Source: Pseudomonadota bacterium (GTDB lineage Bacteria > Pseudomonadota > Alphaproteobacteria > Rhizobiales > Beijerinckiaceae). Taken from it: a stretch of 13,040 bases of DNA. The notes below the pieces were generated by a model that saw only the letters and a list, made by a program, of their open reading frames with translations, did not search any database and was not told the origin of the DNA. Location of the stretch: positions 1 to 13,040 of the forward strand of contig JAEXGT010000100.1 in NCBI GenBank assembly GCA_023450615.1, given 5' to 3'. The stretch's first letter is position 1; each line of letters opens with the position of its first letter. A program made the position numbers and the translations under genes. Shown in pieces: positions 1 to 6,637 of the stretch.

Positions 1-410
1 ATCTCGTCAAGGGTGATGCCGGTAACGACACCATCTATGGCGGTGCCGGTATCGACAAGCTCTACGGTGGTTCCGGTCAGGACGTGTTCGTGTTCAACAC
101 CAAGGCGAACGCGAAGACCAACCTGGATCAGGTCAAGGACTTCAAGGTCAAGGATGACACCATCTGGCTCGACAACAAGTACTTCACGAAGTTGGGCAAG
201 GCTGGGTCGGAGGCTGCTCCGGCGGCTCTCAACAAGAACTTCTTACGCATTGGCGAAAAGGCCAAGGATAAGAACGACTACATCATCTACGACAAGAAGA
301 CCGGCATTCTGTACTACGATGCCGATGGCAGCGGTAAGAAGGCGGCTGTCGAGATCGCCAAGCTCAGCACGAAGCTGAAGCTGACCGCAGCTGACTTCAT
401 GGTCATCTAA
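1..410 (+). CDS. RTX (haemolysin-type) calcium-binding protein, C-terminal end, 5' truncated by the window
   Basis: The frame is open from base 3 to the TAA at 408-410. The first residues read as RTX nonapeptides (GDAGNDTIYGGAG, then IDKLYGGSGQD), which bind calcium in parallel beta-rolls. The rest is the tail usual for alphaproteobacterial type I secretion substrates: FVFNT, a DxxxDFxxxDDTIWLDN stretch, an IIYDxxTGxLxYDADGSG stretch, and a hydrophobic end (DFMVI) where the uncleaved secretion signal lies. By family it would be exported by an ABC/MFP/TolC system and fold outside the cell on binding calcium. The tail is unusually rich in lysine (about 19 in the last 105 residues). The catalytic or binding domain lies off the window, so the specific function is unknown. 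A strong terminator follows directly. Confidence 0.9.
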   Translation, partial: LVKGDAGNDTIYGGAGIDKLYGGSGQDVFVFNTKANAKTNLDQVKDFKVKDDTIWLDNKYFTKLGKAGSEAAPAALNKNFLRIGEKAKDKNDYIIYDKKTGILYYDADGSGKKAAVEIAKLSTKLKLTAADFMVI

Positions 411-431
411 CTAGCGATACGCGATATCATG

Positions 432-461
432 AAAGGGGCTCCCGTTCGGGAGCCCCTTTTT
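432..461 (+). terminator. Rho-independent terminator of the RTX gene
   Basis: A perfect 12-bp stem (432-443 with 448-459) has a GTTC loop and ends in a run of five T. It sits 21 bases after the RTX stop codon and closes that transcription unit before the next gene at 541. Confidence 0.9.
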
Positions 462-540
462 GCTTATGGGCTGCGGCATAGGATGCACTCCTTGGCTCCC
501 CAGACTGGACAAGTAGGGGCAGGGCCCATAAGTCAGCTTC

Positions 541-1038
541 ATGTTCGAAGCCCAGACACTTCCGTCTTCCGCCACCAAGCGCGATCTCTATGATGCGCTT
601 GCTCAACAGCTCGCAGCTCTCCTGGAAGGCGAGCCCGACGCCATCGCCAACGCAGCCAATATGTCGGCCTTGATCTATCAGCTCCTGCCGGATCTGAATT
701 GGGCCGGATTTTATTTCATGCGCGGGCCGGAGCTGGTTCTGGGGCCGTTCCAAGGTAAAACGGCCTGCGTGCGCATCGCCGTAGGCCGAGGCGTCTGCGG
801 AGCGGCAGTCGAGCGCAAAGTTTCCATGGTCGTGCCGGATGTCCATGCCTTCCCCGGCCACATTGCCTGCGACAGTGCCTCGCGTTCGGAACTGGTCGTG
901 CCACTGATCAAGGATGGACGCGTGCTGGGCGTTCTCGATCTCGACAGCCCTCATCCGAACCGGTTCGATGAAGAGGATCGGGAGGGATGCGAGCGCCTCG
1001 TCGAGATTTACCTCAAAGCGTCCGATCTGAACGGCTGA
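541..1038 (+). CDS. msrC: Free methionine-(R)-sulfoxide reductase (GAF domain, fRMsr/MsrC)
   Basis: This 165-residue cytosolic GAF-domain enzyme reduces free (not protein-bound) methionine-R-sulfoxide, using thioredoxin as donor. Family hallmarks are visible: NWAGFYF (53-59), LGPFQGKxAC, RIxxGxGVCG, and VPDVHxFPGHIACDxxSxSE. The three cysteines are C76, C86 and C110. Their spacing (10 and 24) equals that of C84, C94 and C118 in E. coli MsrC, where C118 attacks the sulfoxide and the others resolve it, so the enzyme should be active. The start is fixed by an in-frame TAA at 529-531. The nearest purine-rich stretch (AGGGGCAGGG) is rather far upstream. It appears to be a single-gene unit and converges, with a 7-base gap, on a truncated protease gene. 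Confidence 0.92.
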   Translation: MFEAQTLPSSATKRDLYDALAQQLAALLEGEPDAIANAANMSALIYQLLPDLNWAGFYFMRGPELVLGPFQGKTACVRIAVGRGVCGAAVERKVSMVVPDVHAFPGHIACDSASRSELVVPLIKDGRVLGVLDLDSPHPNRFDEEDREGCERLVEIYLKASDLNG

Positions 1039-1045
1039 GAGCTCT

Positions 1046-1372
1046 TCAGAGATAGAAGTCGCTTTGAGCGAGGCTTTTCAGCTTTGCGATAATCACTTGC
1101 ATGTCGGTGATCGTGTCGCCGTCGGTGATCTCCTGACATTCCAGGTTGGCGACCGAGGCGTAGAGCTTGAGTGCCGCCCGCGCGGCGTCCTGTTGAGCCT
1201 TCAGGAATGTGCCGAACCTGTTCGACGGTTTGGCCACACTATAGGAAAGACCATGCTGAGCGGAAGAAGTCGGAAAGCTGTATGTCAGGCTGCTTGCTGT
1301 CCATTTCGAGCTGCCAAGCAGGGAATTGACATAGACGTTGCCGGTGCCTCCGGCGATACGAGTCGACGACAT
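1046..1372 (-). pseudogene. Remnant of a serralysin-like (M10) metalloprotease, N-terminal part only
   Basis: The 108-residue product resembles the region ahead of the catalytic core in serralysin-type proteases. It has GNVYVNSLLGSSKW (11-24), then LTYSFP (29-34), and a NRFGTFLKAQQDAARAALKLYASVANL segment ending in EITD, where the family has a helix (AxxxALxxwaxVaN) followed by FxEVxD. Reading stops about 25 residues later, before any zinc-binding HExxHxxGxxH and before RTX repeats, so it cannot be a working protease. The frame stays open upstream to about 1564 without ATG, GTG or TTG beyond the ATG at 1372. That ATG has no good ribosome-binding site. A GTG at 1488, with AGAAGG just upstream, lies in another frame, which would fit a frameshift. 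A short expressed protein of unknown role remains possible. Confidence 0.55.
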
Positions 1373-1488
1373 GATGAAATCGATTGATGGGGCATCCGCG
1401 CTTGTGATCGCGGTGCGCTGGAAAAGTGAAAAACTTTCAGTCGCTGAATAAAGGGCCGGTCGAAGGCGAGAATGCCCGGCTTGAGCAC

Positions 1489-1912
1489 TAAGCCTTCTGC
1501 TTAATAAATCAGAGAAGTCTGCATCATGACTGCCTGCCTGTGAAAATTGCTCGTCTTGTTTTGTTTATTCGAGCATGAGCAGCGTAAATTGGGTCGATAG
1601 AACTCGAAAGCCGACCGGCTTTATTCCTAAGATATTCGACGATATGCCGCAGCTGATAAATCTGTTCTACGATTGGCGAGGTTTATTCCTCCTTGCGTGA
1701 TGATCCTCTGAAATCTCAAGAGGAATACAAGGCTCTCGCTTTCATTCTCCATCTTCTGAAACTTTGAGTGCGCCGTCAGCCATGATTGCAGAGGCATTCC
1801 CAGGTTGACGTTACCTAACGTCATGGTCAGAAATCCCGACGGCGCGCCAAGCTTCGAACAAGAAGTCCTGCGCCGTGTAATTGAATAGCGCAAGCGGCGG
1901 GGGCCTGCATCG
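1489..1912. other. Non-coding or decayed interval upstream of the diguanylate cyclase
   Basis: No convincing gene is present, and the base composition is visibly more AT-rich than its surroundings. On the plus strand a 41-residue frame runs 1575-1700 (MSSVNWVDRT...). A second frame without a start codon, ending at 1767, overlaps it and looks protein-like (GEVYSSLRDDPLKSQEEYKA). Together they could be one small gene broken by a frameshift near 1660-1675. An 88-residue minus-strand frame (1627-1893) has no recognisable motif. The only clear ordered element is the palindrome at 1806-1823. Confidence 0.4.
1806..1823. promoter_or_regulatory. Perfect inverted repeat, possible operator
   Basis: TGACGTTA-CC-TAACGTCA has two exact 8-base arms with a 2-base spacer. 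The length and spacing suit a dimeric transcription factor; the ACGT-centred arms recall some MerR-family operators, but this is only a resemblance. It lies 90 bases before the diguanylate cyclase start. A TTGACG at 1805-1810 overlaps the left arm and could be a -35 element, but I see no matching -10. Confidence 0.35.
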
Positions 1913-3088
1913 ATGATTTACAAGGATCGAACCTTCAGCCTGCCTAAGTCGCGTCTGATACGATGGCTCGCCGACCCCAATCAGGACACTCCCTTCGAAA
2001 TCCGGACAGCTCTGATCTCGAGCCTCTACGGGACCTTGCCGATCTTCATCGGCGGCGTCGCTAATACGGTGCTGGTTTCAGCGGTGATTGCGGTGCGACG
2101 CCCCGACCCTGCCTTCATTGCTTGGTTCGTGTTCGAATTCCTGCTGTGCCTGGTCCGAACATGCCTGATCCTCGTCGCATACAAGGCAGCCCGCGAGGGG
2201 CGCGAAACACCAACAGACACTTATCTTGCATTGGCCCTCGTTTGGGCTGCCAGCGTCGGCATCGGAGGTTTCATCAGCATCCTGAGCGATGACTGGGTGA
2301 TCGCGGCGTTGGCTTGTCTTTCCTCCGCCGCGATGATGGGCGGAATCTGTTTTCGCAATTTTGCGGCGCCGCGGCTGGCGACTGCGATGATCGTTCTGAG
2401 CTTCGGTCCGATCTGCCTGGGGGCAATCCTGTCCGGCGAGCCTATCATGCTCCTGACGGGACTTCAGATCCCATTCTACCTCTATGCGATGAGCAAGGCT
2501 GTCTATCGGCTTTGCAGAATGCTGGTTTCAACCATGCGCGCTGAACGCGACAACGATTACCAAGCGCGTCACGATGTTCTGACGGGACTGCCGAACCGCC
2601 GCTTCCTGACGGAAACCGGACAGGCATCCGCTGCGATGCCGATGGTCATGGCTCTCGTGGACATCGATCATTTCAAGAGCGTCAACGACGATTACGGCCA
2701 TCAGGTCGGCGATGTCGTTTTGCAGAGCGTCGGAAGAATGATGATGACGCATCTGTCGACATTCGGAATGGTCGGCCGCTTCGGCGGAGAGGAGTTCGCC
2801 TTGATCGCCCCTGAAGCCTCGCCCGAGCAGGTGGTCCAGGCTCTGCAAGGGCTACTCAAGGACGTCGAGAAAACTCCCATTCTGGCAGGCGGCCAGAGGA
2901 TTCATGTAACGCTGTCTGCGGGGGTTGCCTGCAGCGCCCCTGGTGAAGAACTGGAGCAGGTGTATTCCGACGCGGATACGTCCCTGTATCTCGCCAAGCG
3001 TTCCGGGAGGAACCGCATCGAGGTTGCTGAGTGGAGCCGAAAAGCGGGCGCTTACGATAACAGGAGCATTCGCACGGCGCTTCAGTGA
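1913..3088 (+). CDS. Membrane-bound diguanylate cyclase (GGDEF domain)
   Basis: This 391-residue protein joins an N-terminal membrane sensor region (about residues 35-195, five or six hydrophobic segments) to a GGDEF domain (about 215-370). The domain makes cyclic di-GMP from two GTP. Visible motifs are DVLTGLPNRR (221-230), the metal-binding VDIDHFK (249-255), NDDYGHQVGD (258-267) and the active-site RFGGEEF (289-295), followed by LSAGVA and the C-terminal ADTSLYLAKRSGRNR. The catalytic residues are intact, so it should be active. The RxxD product-inhibition site expected just before GGEEF is absent (the stretch reads LSTFGMVGRF). The membrane part matches no sensor domain I can name. The ATG at 1913 has only a poor GGCGGGGG ribosome-binding site. 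It stands alone, and no terminator is evident downstream. Confidence 0.92.
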   Translation: MIYKDRTFSLPKSRLIRWLADPNQDTPFEIRTALISSLYGTLPIFIGGVANTVLVSAVIAVRRPDPAFIAWFVFEFLLCLVRTCLILVAYKAAREGRETPTDTYLALALVWAASVGIGGFISILSDDWVIAALACLSSAAMMGGICFRNFAAPRLATAMIVLSFGPICLGAILSGEPIMLLTGLQIPFYLYAMSKAVYRLCRMLVSTMRAERDNDYQARHDVLTGLPNRRFLTETGQASAAMPMVMALVDIDHFKSVNDDYGHQVGDVVLQSVGRMMMTHLSTFGMVGRFGGEEFALIAPEASPEQVVQALQGLLKDVEKTPILAGGQRIHVTLSAGVACSAPGEELEQVYSDADTSLYLAKRSGRNRIEVAEWSRKAGAYDNRSIRTALQ

Positions 3089-3561
3089 GAGTGAATGTCT
3101 TTTTGCGGAGAAGATTTGTAATCGCGATTTCCGAATCCCGACATCACGCTGAGCGACAGCTTCAGACGAGTGAAGATCCCTCCTTGCGCGCATTTGTAAG
3201 CGAGATGCGCAGCACGCACGGCAGGATCAGGGATCAATCAAAGTGTCTGCCCTTGAATGCCCCTTCTTGAGGCGGCGTCCTTCTCGGAGATTGGCCGCAG
3301 GAGGAGGGTGCGGCCTCGGTCAGCATCCTGAGGATTGAGGGAGCCCTCAACTGTCTCACCTGCCTTCACCGTGCAGAAACTACCGCTGTGGGGTGGACAA
3401 CGAGGCCTTTGATCCTCGGCATAATGTCGCCGGCGAAATACCGCATGTCAGTCTTTGTATCTCGGAAAGGGTGAGCCATTTTGGGAGCCCCTCGTATGAA
3501 AGTGGGGCTCCGAGCAGACACGTGCAAAAGGCTCAAGGCTTCGTCGCGCAAGACGGGGCGC
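3089..3561. other. 473-base intergenic region with three hairpins
   Basis: No gene is supported here. Short frames exist, for example a minus-strand one ending at 3366 whose internal ATG at 3479 has AGGGG upstream, but none resembles a known protein. The region lies downstream of both the cyclase (plus) and tRNA-Thr (minus). It contains hairpins at 3293-3315, 3335-3350 and 3484-3511. The last (8-bp GGAGCCCC stem, 12-base loop) lies 51 bases beyond the tRNA 3' end but has no T-run on either strand. Confidence 0.6.
3293..3315 (-). ncRNA. Hairpin with a CCCUCCUCC loop on the minus strand; possible small-RNA element
   Basis: A perfect 7-bp stem (GGCCGCA / TGCGGCC) encloses a 9-base loop. Read on the minus strand, the loop is CCCTCCTCC, complementary to Shine-Dalgarno sequences. 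Loops of this kind are known in alphaproteobacterial trans-acting small RNAs with CUCCUCCC motifs. A second palindrome, TTGAGGG-CT-CCCTCAA (3335-3350), lies just ahead of it on the same strand. There is no obvious T-rich terminator, so a real RNA gene is only a possibility. Confidence 0.25.
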
Positions 3562-3636
<75 letters not shown>

Positions 3637-3701
3637 CCGCCAACGAAGAGGGCCGCTTACTGCCACAGCGCGGCCCACTGCGCAAGATTGAAATCAATCT
3701 T

Positions 3702-4928
3702 TTATGCAACAGCCTGTGCTTTTTCCTCCCGGCGCAGGCCCAGCGCGGTCCAGACCTCCACGAGAGCGGCACCCAGGGCGTTGATGTGGGCATCGGTATG
3801 GAAGGGGCCGGGGGTAATGCGCAGGCGCTCCGTGCCGCGGGGCACGGTGGGGTAGTTGATCGGCTGGATGTAGATGCCGTGCTTCTCCAGCAGGCGGTCC
3901 GTGGCGGCCTTGCAGGCCTCCGCGTCGCCCACCATCACCGGCACGATGTGAGTCGGCGTATCCATGACCGGCAGGCCGAGACCGGTCAGCACCTGCTTGG
4001 TGCGGGCCACCTGGCGCTGCTGCATCTCGCGCTCCTTGGAGGAGGCCTTCAGATGGCGGATGGAGGCCGTGGCGGCCGCGGCGACCGCCGGGGGGAGGGC
4101 GGTGGTGAAGATGAAGCCGGGGGCGAAGCTGCGGATGGCGTCCATCACGGCCTTGGTGCCGGTCAGATAGCCGCCCATGACGCCGAAGGCCTTGGCCAGC
4201 GTCCCCTCGATGATGTCGATCCGGTGCATGGCACCGTCGCGCTCGGCGATGCCCGCGCCGCGGGGGCCGTACATGCCCACCGCATGGACCTCATCGATAT
4301 AGGTCATGGCGTTGTAGCGCTCGGCCAGGTCGCAGATGGCGTGGATGGGAGAGATGTCTCCGTCCATGGAATAGACGCTCTCGAACACGATGAGCTTGGG
4401 CCGGTCTCCGGCCGCCTTGAGCAGTTCTTCCAGGTGGTCCAGGTCGTTATGGCGGAAAATCGCCTTGTCGCAGCCGGATTGGCGCACGCCTTCGATCATG
4501 GAGTTATGGTTGAGGGCATCCGAGAGAATGAGGCAGTTGGGAATGAGCTTCGCCAGCGTCGAGATGCCGGTCTGATTCGAAACGTAGCCCGAGGTGAAGA
4601 TGAGGGCCGCCTCCTTGCCGTGAAGGTCGGCAAGCTCGGCTTCCAGCTCCACGATGGGGTGGCTGGTGCCGGAAATGTTGCGGGTGCCGCCGGCGCCGGT
4701 GCCGAGCCGCCAGGCGGCTTCCACCATGGCGCGGGTCACGTCCCGGTTCTGACCCATGCCCAGATAATCATTCGAGCACCAGACCGTGATGGGCTTGGGG
4801 CCCTCGGGAGTGTGCCAGATGGCCTGAGGGAACTGGCCGGCCTTGCGTTCGATATCCGCGAAAACACGGTAACGCCGCTCCGCCTGGAGACGATCGAGGG
4901 CTGACGTGAAGAAGTTCTGGTAATTCAT
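3702..4928 (-). CDS. hemA: 5-aminolevulinate synthase (Shemin pathway)
   Basis: This PLP enzyme condenses glycine with succinyl-CoA to 5-aminolevulinate, the first step of haem and corrinoid synthesis in alphaproteobacteria. The 408-residue length is typical. Visible motifs are WCSNDYLGMG (50-59), the glycine-rich GTGAGGTRNISGTSHPIVELE (77-97), the cofactor-binding YIDEVHAVGMYG (210-221), and the Schiff-base lysine K246 in EGTLAKAFGVMGGY. I chose the ATG at 4928 (MNYQNFF, the usual family N-terminus), preceded by GGTGAG. The ATG at 4931 is adjacent, and the frame also extends to an ATG at 4952 that would add eight atypical residues. An FNR/FixK-like box lies about 67 bases upstream of the start, suggesting oxygen control. 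tRNA-Thr follows downstream. Confidence 0.97.
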   Translation of the reverse strand: MNYQNFFTSALDRLQAERRYRVFADIERKAGQFPQAIWHTPEGPKPITVWCSNDYLGMGQNRDVTRAMVEAAWRLGTGAGGTRNISGTSHPIVELEAELADLHGKEAALIFTSGYVSNQTGISTLAKLIPNCLILSDALNHNSMIEGVRQSGCDKAIFRHNDLDHLEELLKAAGDRPKLIVFESVYSMDGDISPIHAICDLAERYNAMTYIDEVHAVGMYGPRGAGIAERDGAMHRIDIIEGTLAKAFGVMGGYLTGTKAVMDAIRSFAPGFIFTTALPPAVAAAATASIRHLKASSKEREMQQRQVARTKQVLTGLGLPVMDTPTHIVPVMVGDAEACKAATDRLLEKHGIYIQPINYPTVPRGTERLRITPGPFHTDAHINALGAALVEVWTALGLRREEKAQAVA

Positions 4929-4988
4929 CATCTCACCGGGTGGGCAATGCAATGCCCGGGGATTACTCTAGCACAATGCCAGATGACA

Positions 4989-5002
4989 TTGATCCCGGTC
5001 AA
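4989..5002. promoter_or_regulatory. FNR/FixK-type box in the hemA promoter region
   Basis: TTGATCCCGGTCAA (on the hemA strand TTGACCGGGATCAA) fits TTGAY-N4-RTCAA, the palindrome recognised by FixK and FnrL proteins. On the hemA strand a plausible -10 lies downstream (TAGAGT at 4969-4964, or the overlapping AGTAAT and GTAATC). This centres the box about 38-42 bases before a start near 4954-4957, the class II activator arrangement. hemA is a known FnrL or FixK target in several alphaproteobacteria. The box lies between hemA and the divergent small gene at 5080 and could affect either. Confidence 0.65.
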
Positions 5003-5079
5003 AGCCGGGATACGGATATTGGGTTGAGGCCCGCTTGCGAAGCCTTTATGGGGAAAGGCGACGATGGGTCGCGTGAACC

Positions 5080-5250
5080 ATGACTGACGTGAAATCGCAA
5101 GACAAAGCCGAGCGGCTTAAAGCGGCTTTAAAGGAAAATCTGAGAAAACGTAAGGCTCAGGCGCGTGGGCGGCTCAAGGCGGCCAAAGAGGCCGGAGCTG
5201 CGGATTCCAGTCCAAGCACTCCGCCGGAGCGCGACAAGCCGTCCGACTAG
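5080..5250 (+). CDS. Small basic protein encoded just upstream of murA
   Basis: This 56-residue frame starts at the ATG at 5080 and stops at TAG 5248-5250. The first two thirds are strongly helical and lysine/arginine-rich (ERLKAALKENLRKRKAQARG); the tail is rich in serine and proline and ends with acidic residues. I recall short proteins with this LKxALxxNLxxRKxQxRGR pattern next to murA in other Hyphomicrobiales, which supports a real gene. No function is known to me; the charge would suit nucleic-acid or ribosome binding, which is inference only. No strong ribosome-binding site is seen (GGGGAAAGG is about 20 bases upstream). murA starts 57 bases later, so they may share a transcript. Confidence 0.7.
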   Translation: MTDVKSQDKAERLKAALKENLRKRKAQARGRLKAAKEAGAADSSPSTPPERDKPSD

Positions 5251-5307
5251 CCTATATGCATAAAATCCGCATAGCTTAGGCTCGCAGTAACAAGGGAATA
5301 TAGTTTC

Positions 5308-6597
5308 ATGGATCGCATTCGCATCCGGGGCGGCGCGCCTCTCAACGGATTGATTCCGATTTCCGGCGCCAAGAATGCGGCCTTGCCTCTCATGATCGCG
5401 AGCCTGCTTACGGAGGAGACGCTTGAGCTCGGCAACGTGCCGCGGCTCGCGGATATCTCCTCGCTCCTGCGGATCATGAGCAATTTCGGCGTGGACCATT
5501 CCATCGCCGGACGCCGCCCGGGCCAGTCCTCGGAGACAGGCCAGACGATCCGTCTGTCGGCCAAGAACATCATCGATACCTGCGCGCCCTATGAGCTGGT
5601 CTCGACCATGCGCGCCAGCTTCTGGGTCATTGCTCCCCTGGTGGCCCGCTTCGGCCATGCCAAGGTTTCCATGCCCGGCGGCTGCGCCATCGGCACGCGC
5701 CCGGTGGACCTGCTCATCATGGCTCTGGCCAAGCTGGGGGCCGCCATCGAGATCGAGGGCGGCTACGTGGTCGCGACCGCTCCCAAGGGGCTCCAGGGCG
5801 CCGAGATCGACTTTCCGAAGGTGACGGTCGGCGGGACTCATGTGGCGCTCATGGCGGCGACGCTCGCCAACGGCACCACTGTGCTCCGCAACGCCGCCCG
5901 CGAGCCGGAGGTGGTGGATCTGGCCGAATGCCTCATCAAGATGGGTGCCAAGATCAGCGGCCACGGCACGTCCGAGATCGTGGTGGAGGGCGTTTCTAGC
6001 CTCCACGGCGCTTCTCACGACGTGATGCCCGACCGCATCGAGACCGGCACCTATGCCATGGCGGTCGCCATGACCGGTGGCGATCTGATTCTGGAGAACA
6101 CCCGTCCCGATTATCTTCAGGCGGCTCTCGATGTTCTGGGGCAGTCCGGAGCCGAGATTTCCCCCACCCATAGCGGCATCCGCATCCGCCGCAACGGCAA
6201 CGGCATTCAGGCCGTCGACATCACGACCGATCCGTTCCCGGGCTTCCCGACGGATCTGCAGGCCCAGTTCATGGCCCTCATGACGCGCGCCAACGGCACC
6301 TCGCGCATCCGGGAGACGATCTTCGAGAACCGCTTCATGCACGTGCAGGAGCTGGCCCGCCTCGGCGCCCAGATCCGGCTGGACGGCGACAGCGCCTATG
6401 TGGACGGGGTGCCGAATCTCAAGGGCGCGCCGGTCATGGCGACCGATCTTCGCGCCTCAGTGTCCCTGGTCATCGCCGGCCTCGTGGCCGACGGCGAGAC
6501 GACCATCAACCGGGTCTATCACCTGGATCGCGGCTTCGAGGCTCTCGAGGCAAAGCTCGCCCGCTGCGGAGCGGAGATCGAGCGCGTCCGAGGCTGA
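5308..6597 (+). CDS. murA: UDP-N-acetylglucosamine 1-carboxyvinyltransferase
   Basis: MurA transfers enolpyruvate from PEP to UDP-GlcNAc, the first committed step of peptidoglycan synthesis, in the cytoplasm. The 429 residues cover the whole two-domain inside-out barrel fold. Visible residues include K22-N23 in PISGAKNAALPL, the catalytic-loop cysteine C126 in MPGGCAIGTRPVDL (E. coli C115), D316 in FPTDLQAQ (E. coli D305), R382 in LRASVSLVIAG, and R408 in YHLDRGFEAL (E. coli R397). Because the loop residue is cysteine rather than aspartate, the family rule predicts fosfomycin sensitivity of the enzyme. The ATG has AAGGGA about 15 bases upstream. A bidirectional terminator follows within 10 bases of the stop. 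Confidence 0.97.
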   Translation: MDRIRIRGGAPLNGLIPISGAKNAALPLMIASLLTEETLELGNVPRLADISSLLRIMSNFGVDHSIAGRRPGQSSETGQTIRLSAKNIIDTCAPYELVSTMRASFWVIAPLVARFGHAKVSMPGGCAIGTRPVDLLIMALAKLGAAIEIEGGYVVATAPKGLQGAEIDFPKVTVGGTHVALMAATLANGTTVLRNAAREPEVVDLAECLIKMGAKISGHGTSEIVVEGVSSLHGASHDVMPDRIETGTYAMAVAMTGGDLILENTRPDYLQAALDVLGQSGAEISPTHSGIRIRRNGNGIQAVDITTDPFPGFPTDLQAQFMALMTRANGTSRIRETIFENRFMHVQELARLGAQIRLDGDSAYVDGVPNLKGAPVMATDLRASVSLVIAGLVADGETTINRVYHLDRGFEALEAKLARCGAEIERVRG

Positions 6598-6606
6598 GGA
6601 AAAACG

Positions 6607-6633
6607 AAAGCGGAGGCCAGGGCCTCCGCTTTT
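6607..6633. terminator. Bidirectional terminator between murA and the convergent exported-protein gene
   Basis: An 11-bp stem (6607-6617 with 6622-6632) carries a CAGG loop. On the plus strand the stem ends in TTTT; on the minus strand the stem is followed by CGTTTTT. It sits between two convergent stop codons (6597 and 6638), so it can serve both genes. Confidence 0.85.
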
Positions 6634-6637
6634 GACA

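Noticed and set aside
3484..3511. The GGAGCCCC hairpin as a terminator for hemA-tRNA-Thr
   Set aside because: The 8-bp stem is good, but neither strand has a T-run after it and the loop is 12 bases.
3366..3551. A 61-residue minus-strand frame just after tRNA-Thr
   Set aside because: It has no recognisable family. The internal ATG at 3479 with AGGGG upstream is plausible, but a 37-residue product without homology that I can name is not enough.
5128..6342. A 404-residue minus-strand open frame
   Set aside because: It is antisense to murA, without motifs or a plausible start, and has the biased composition of a shadow frame.
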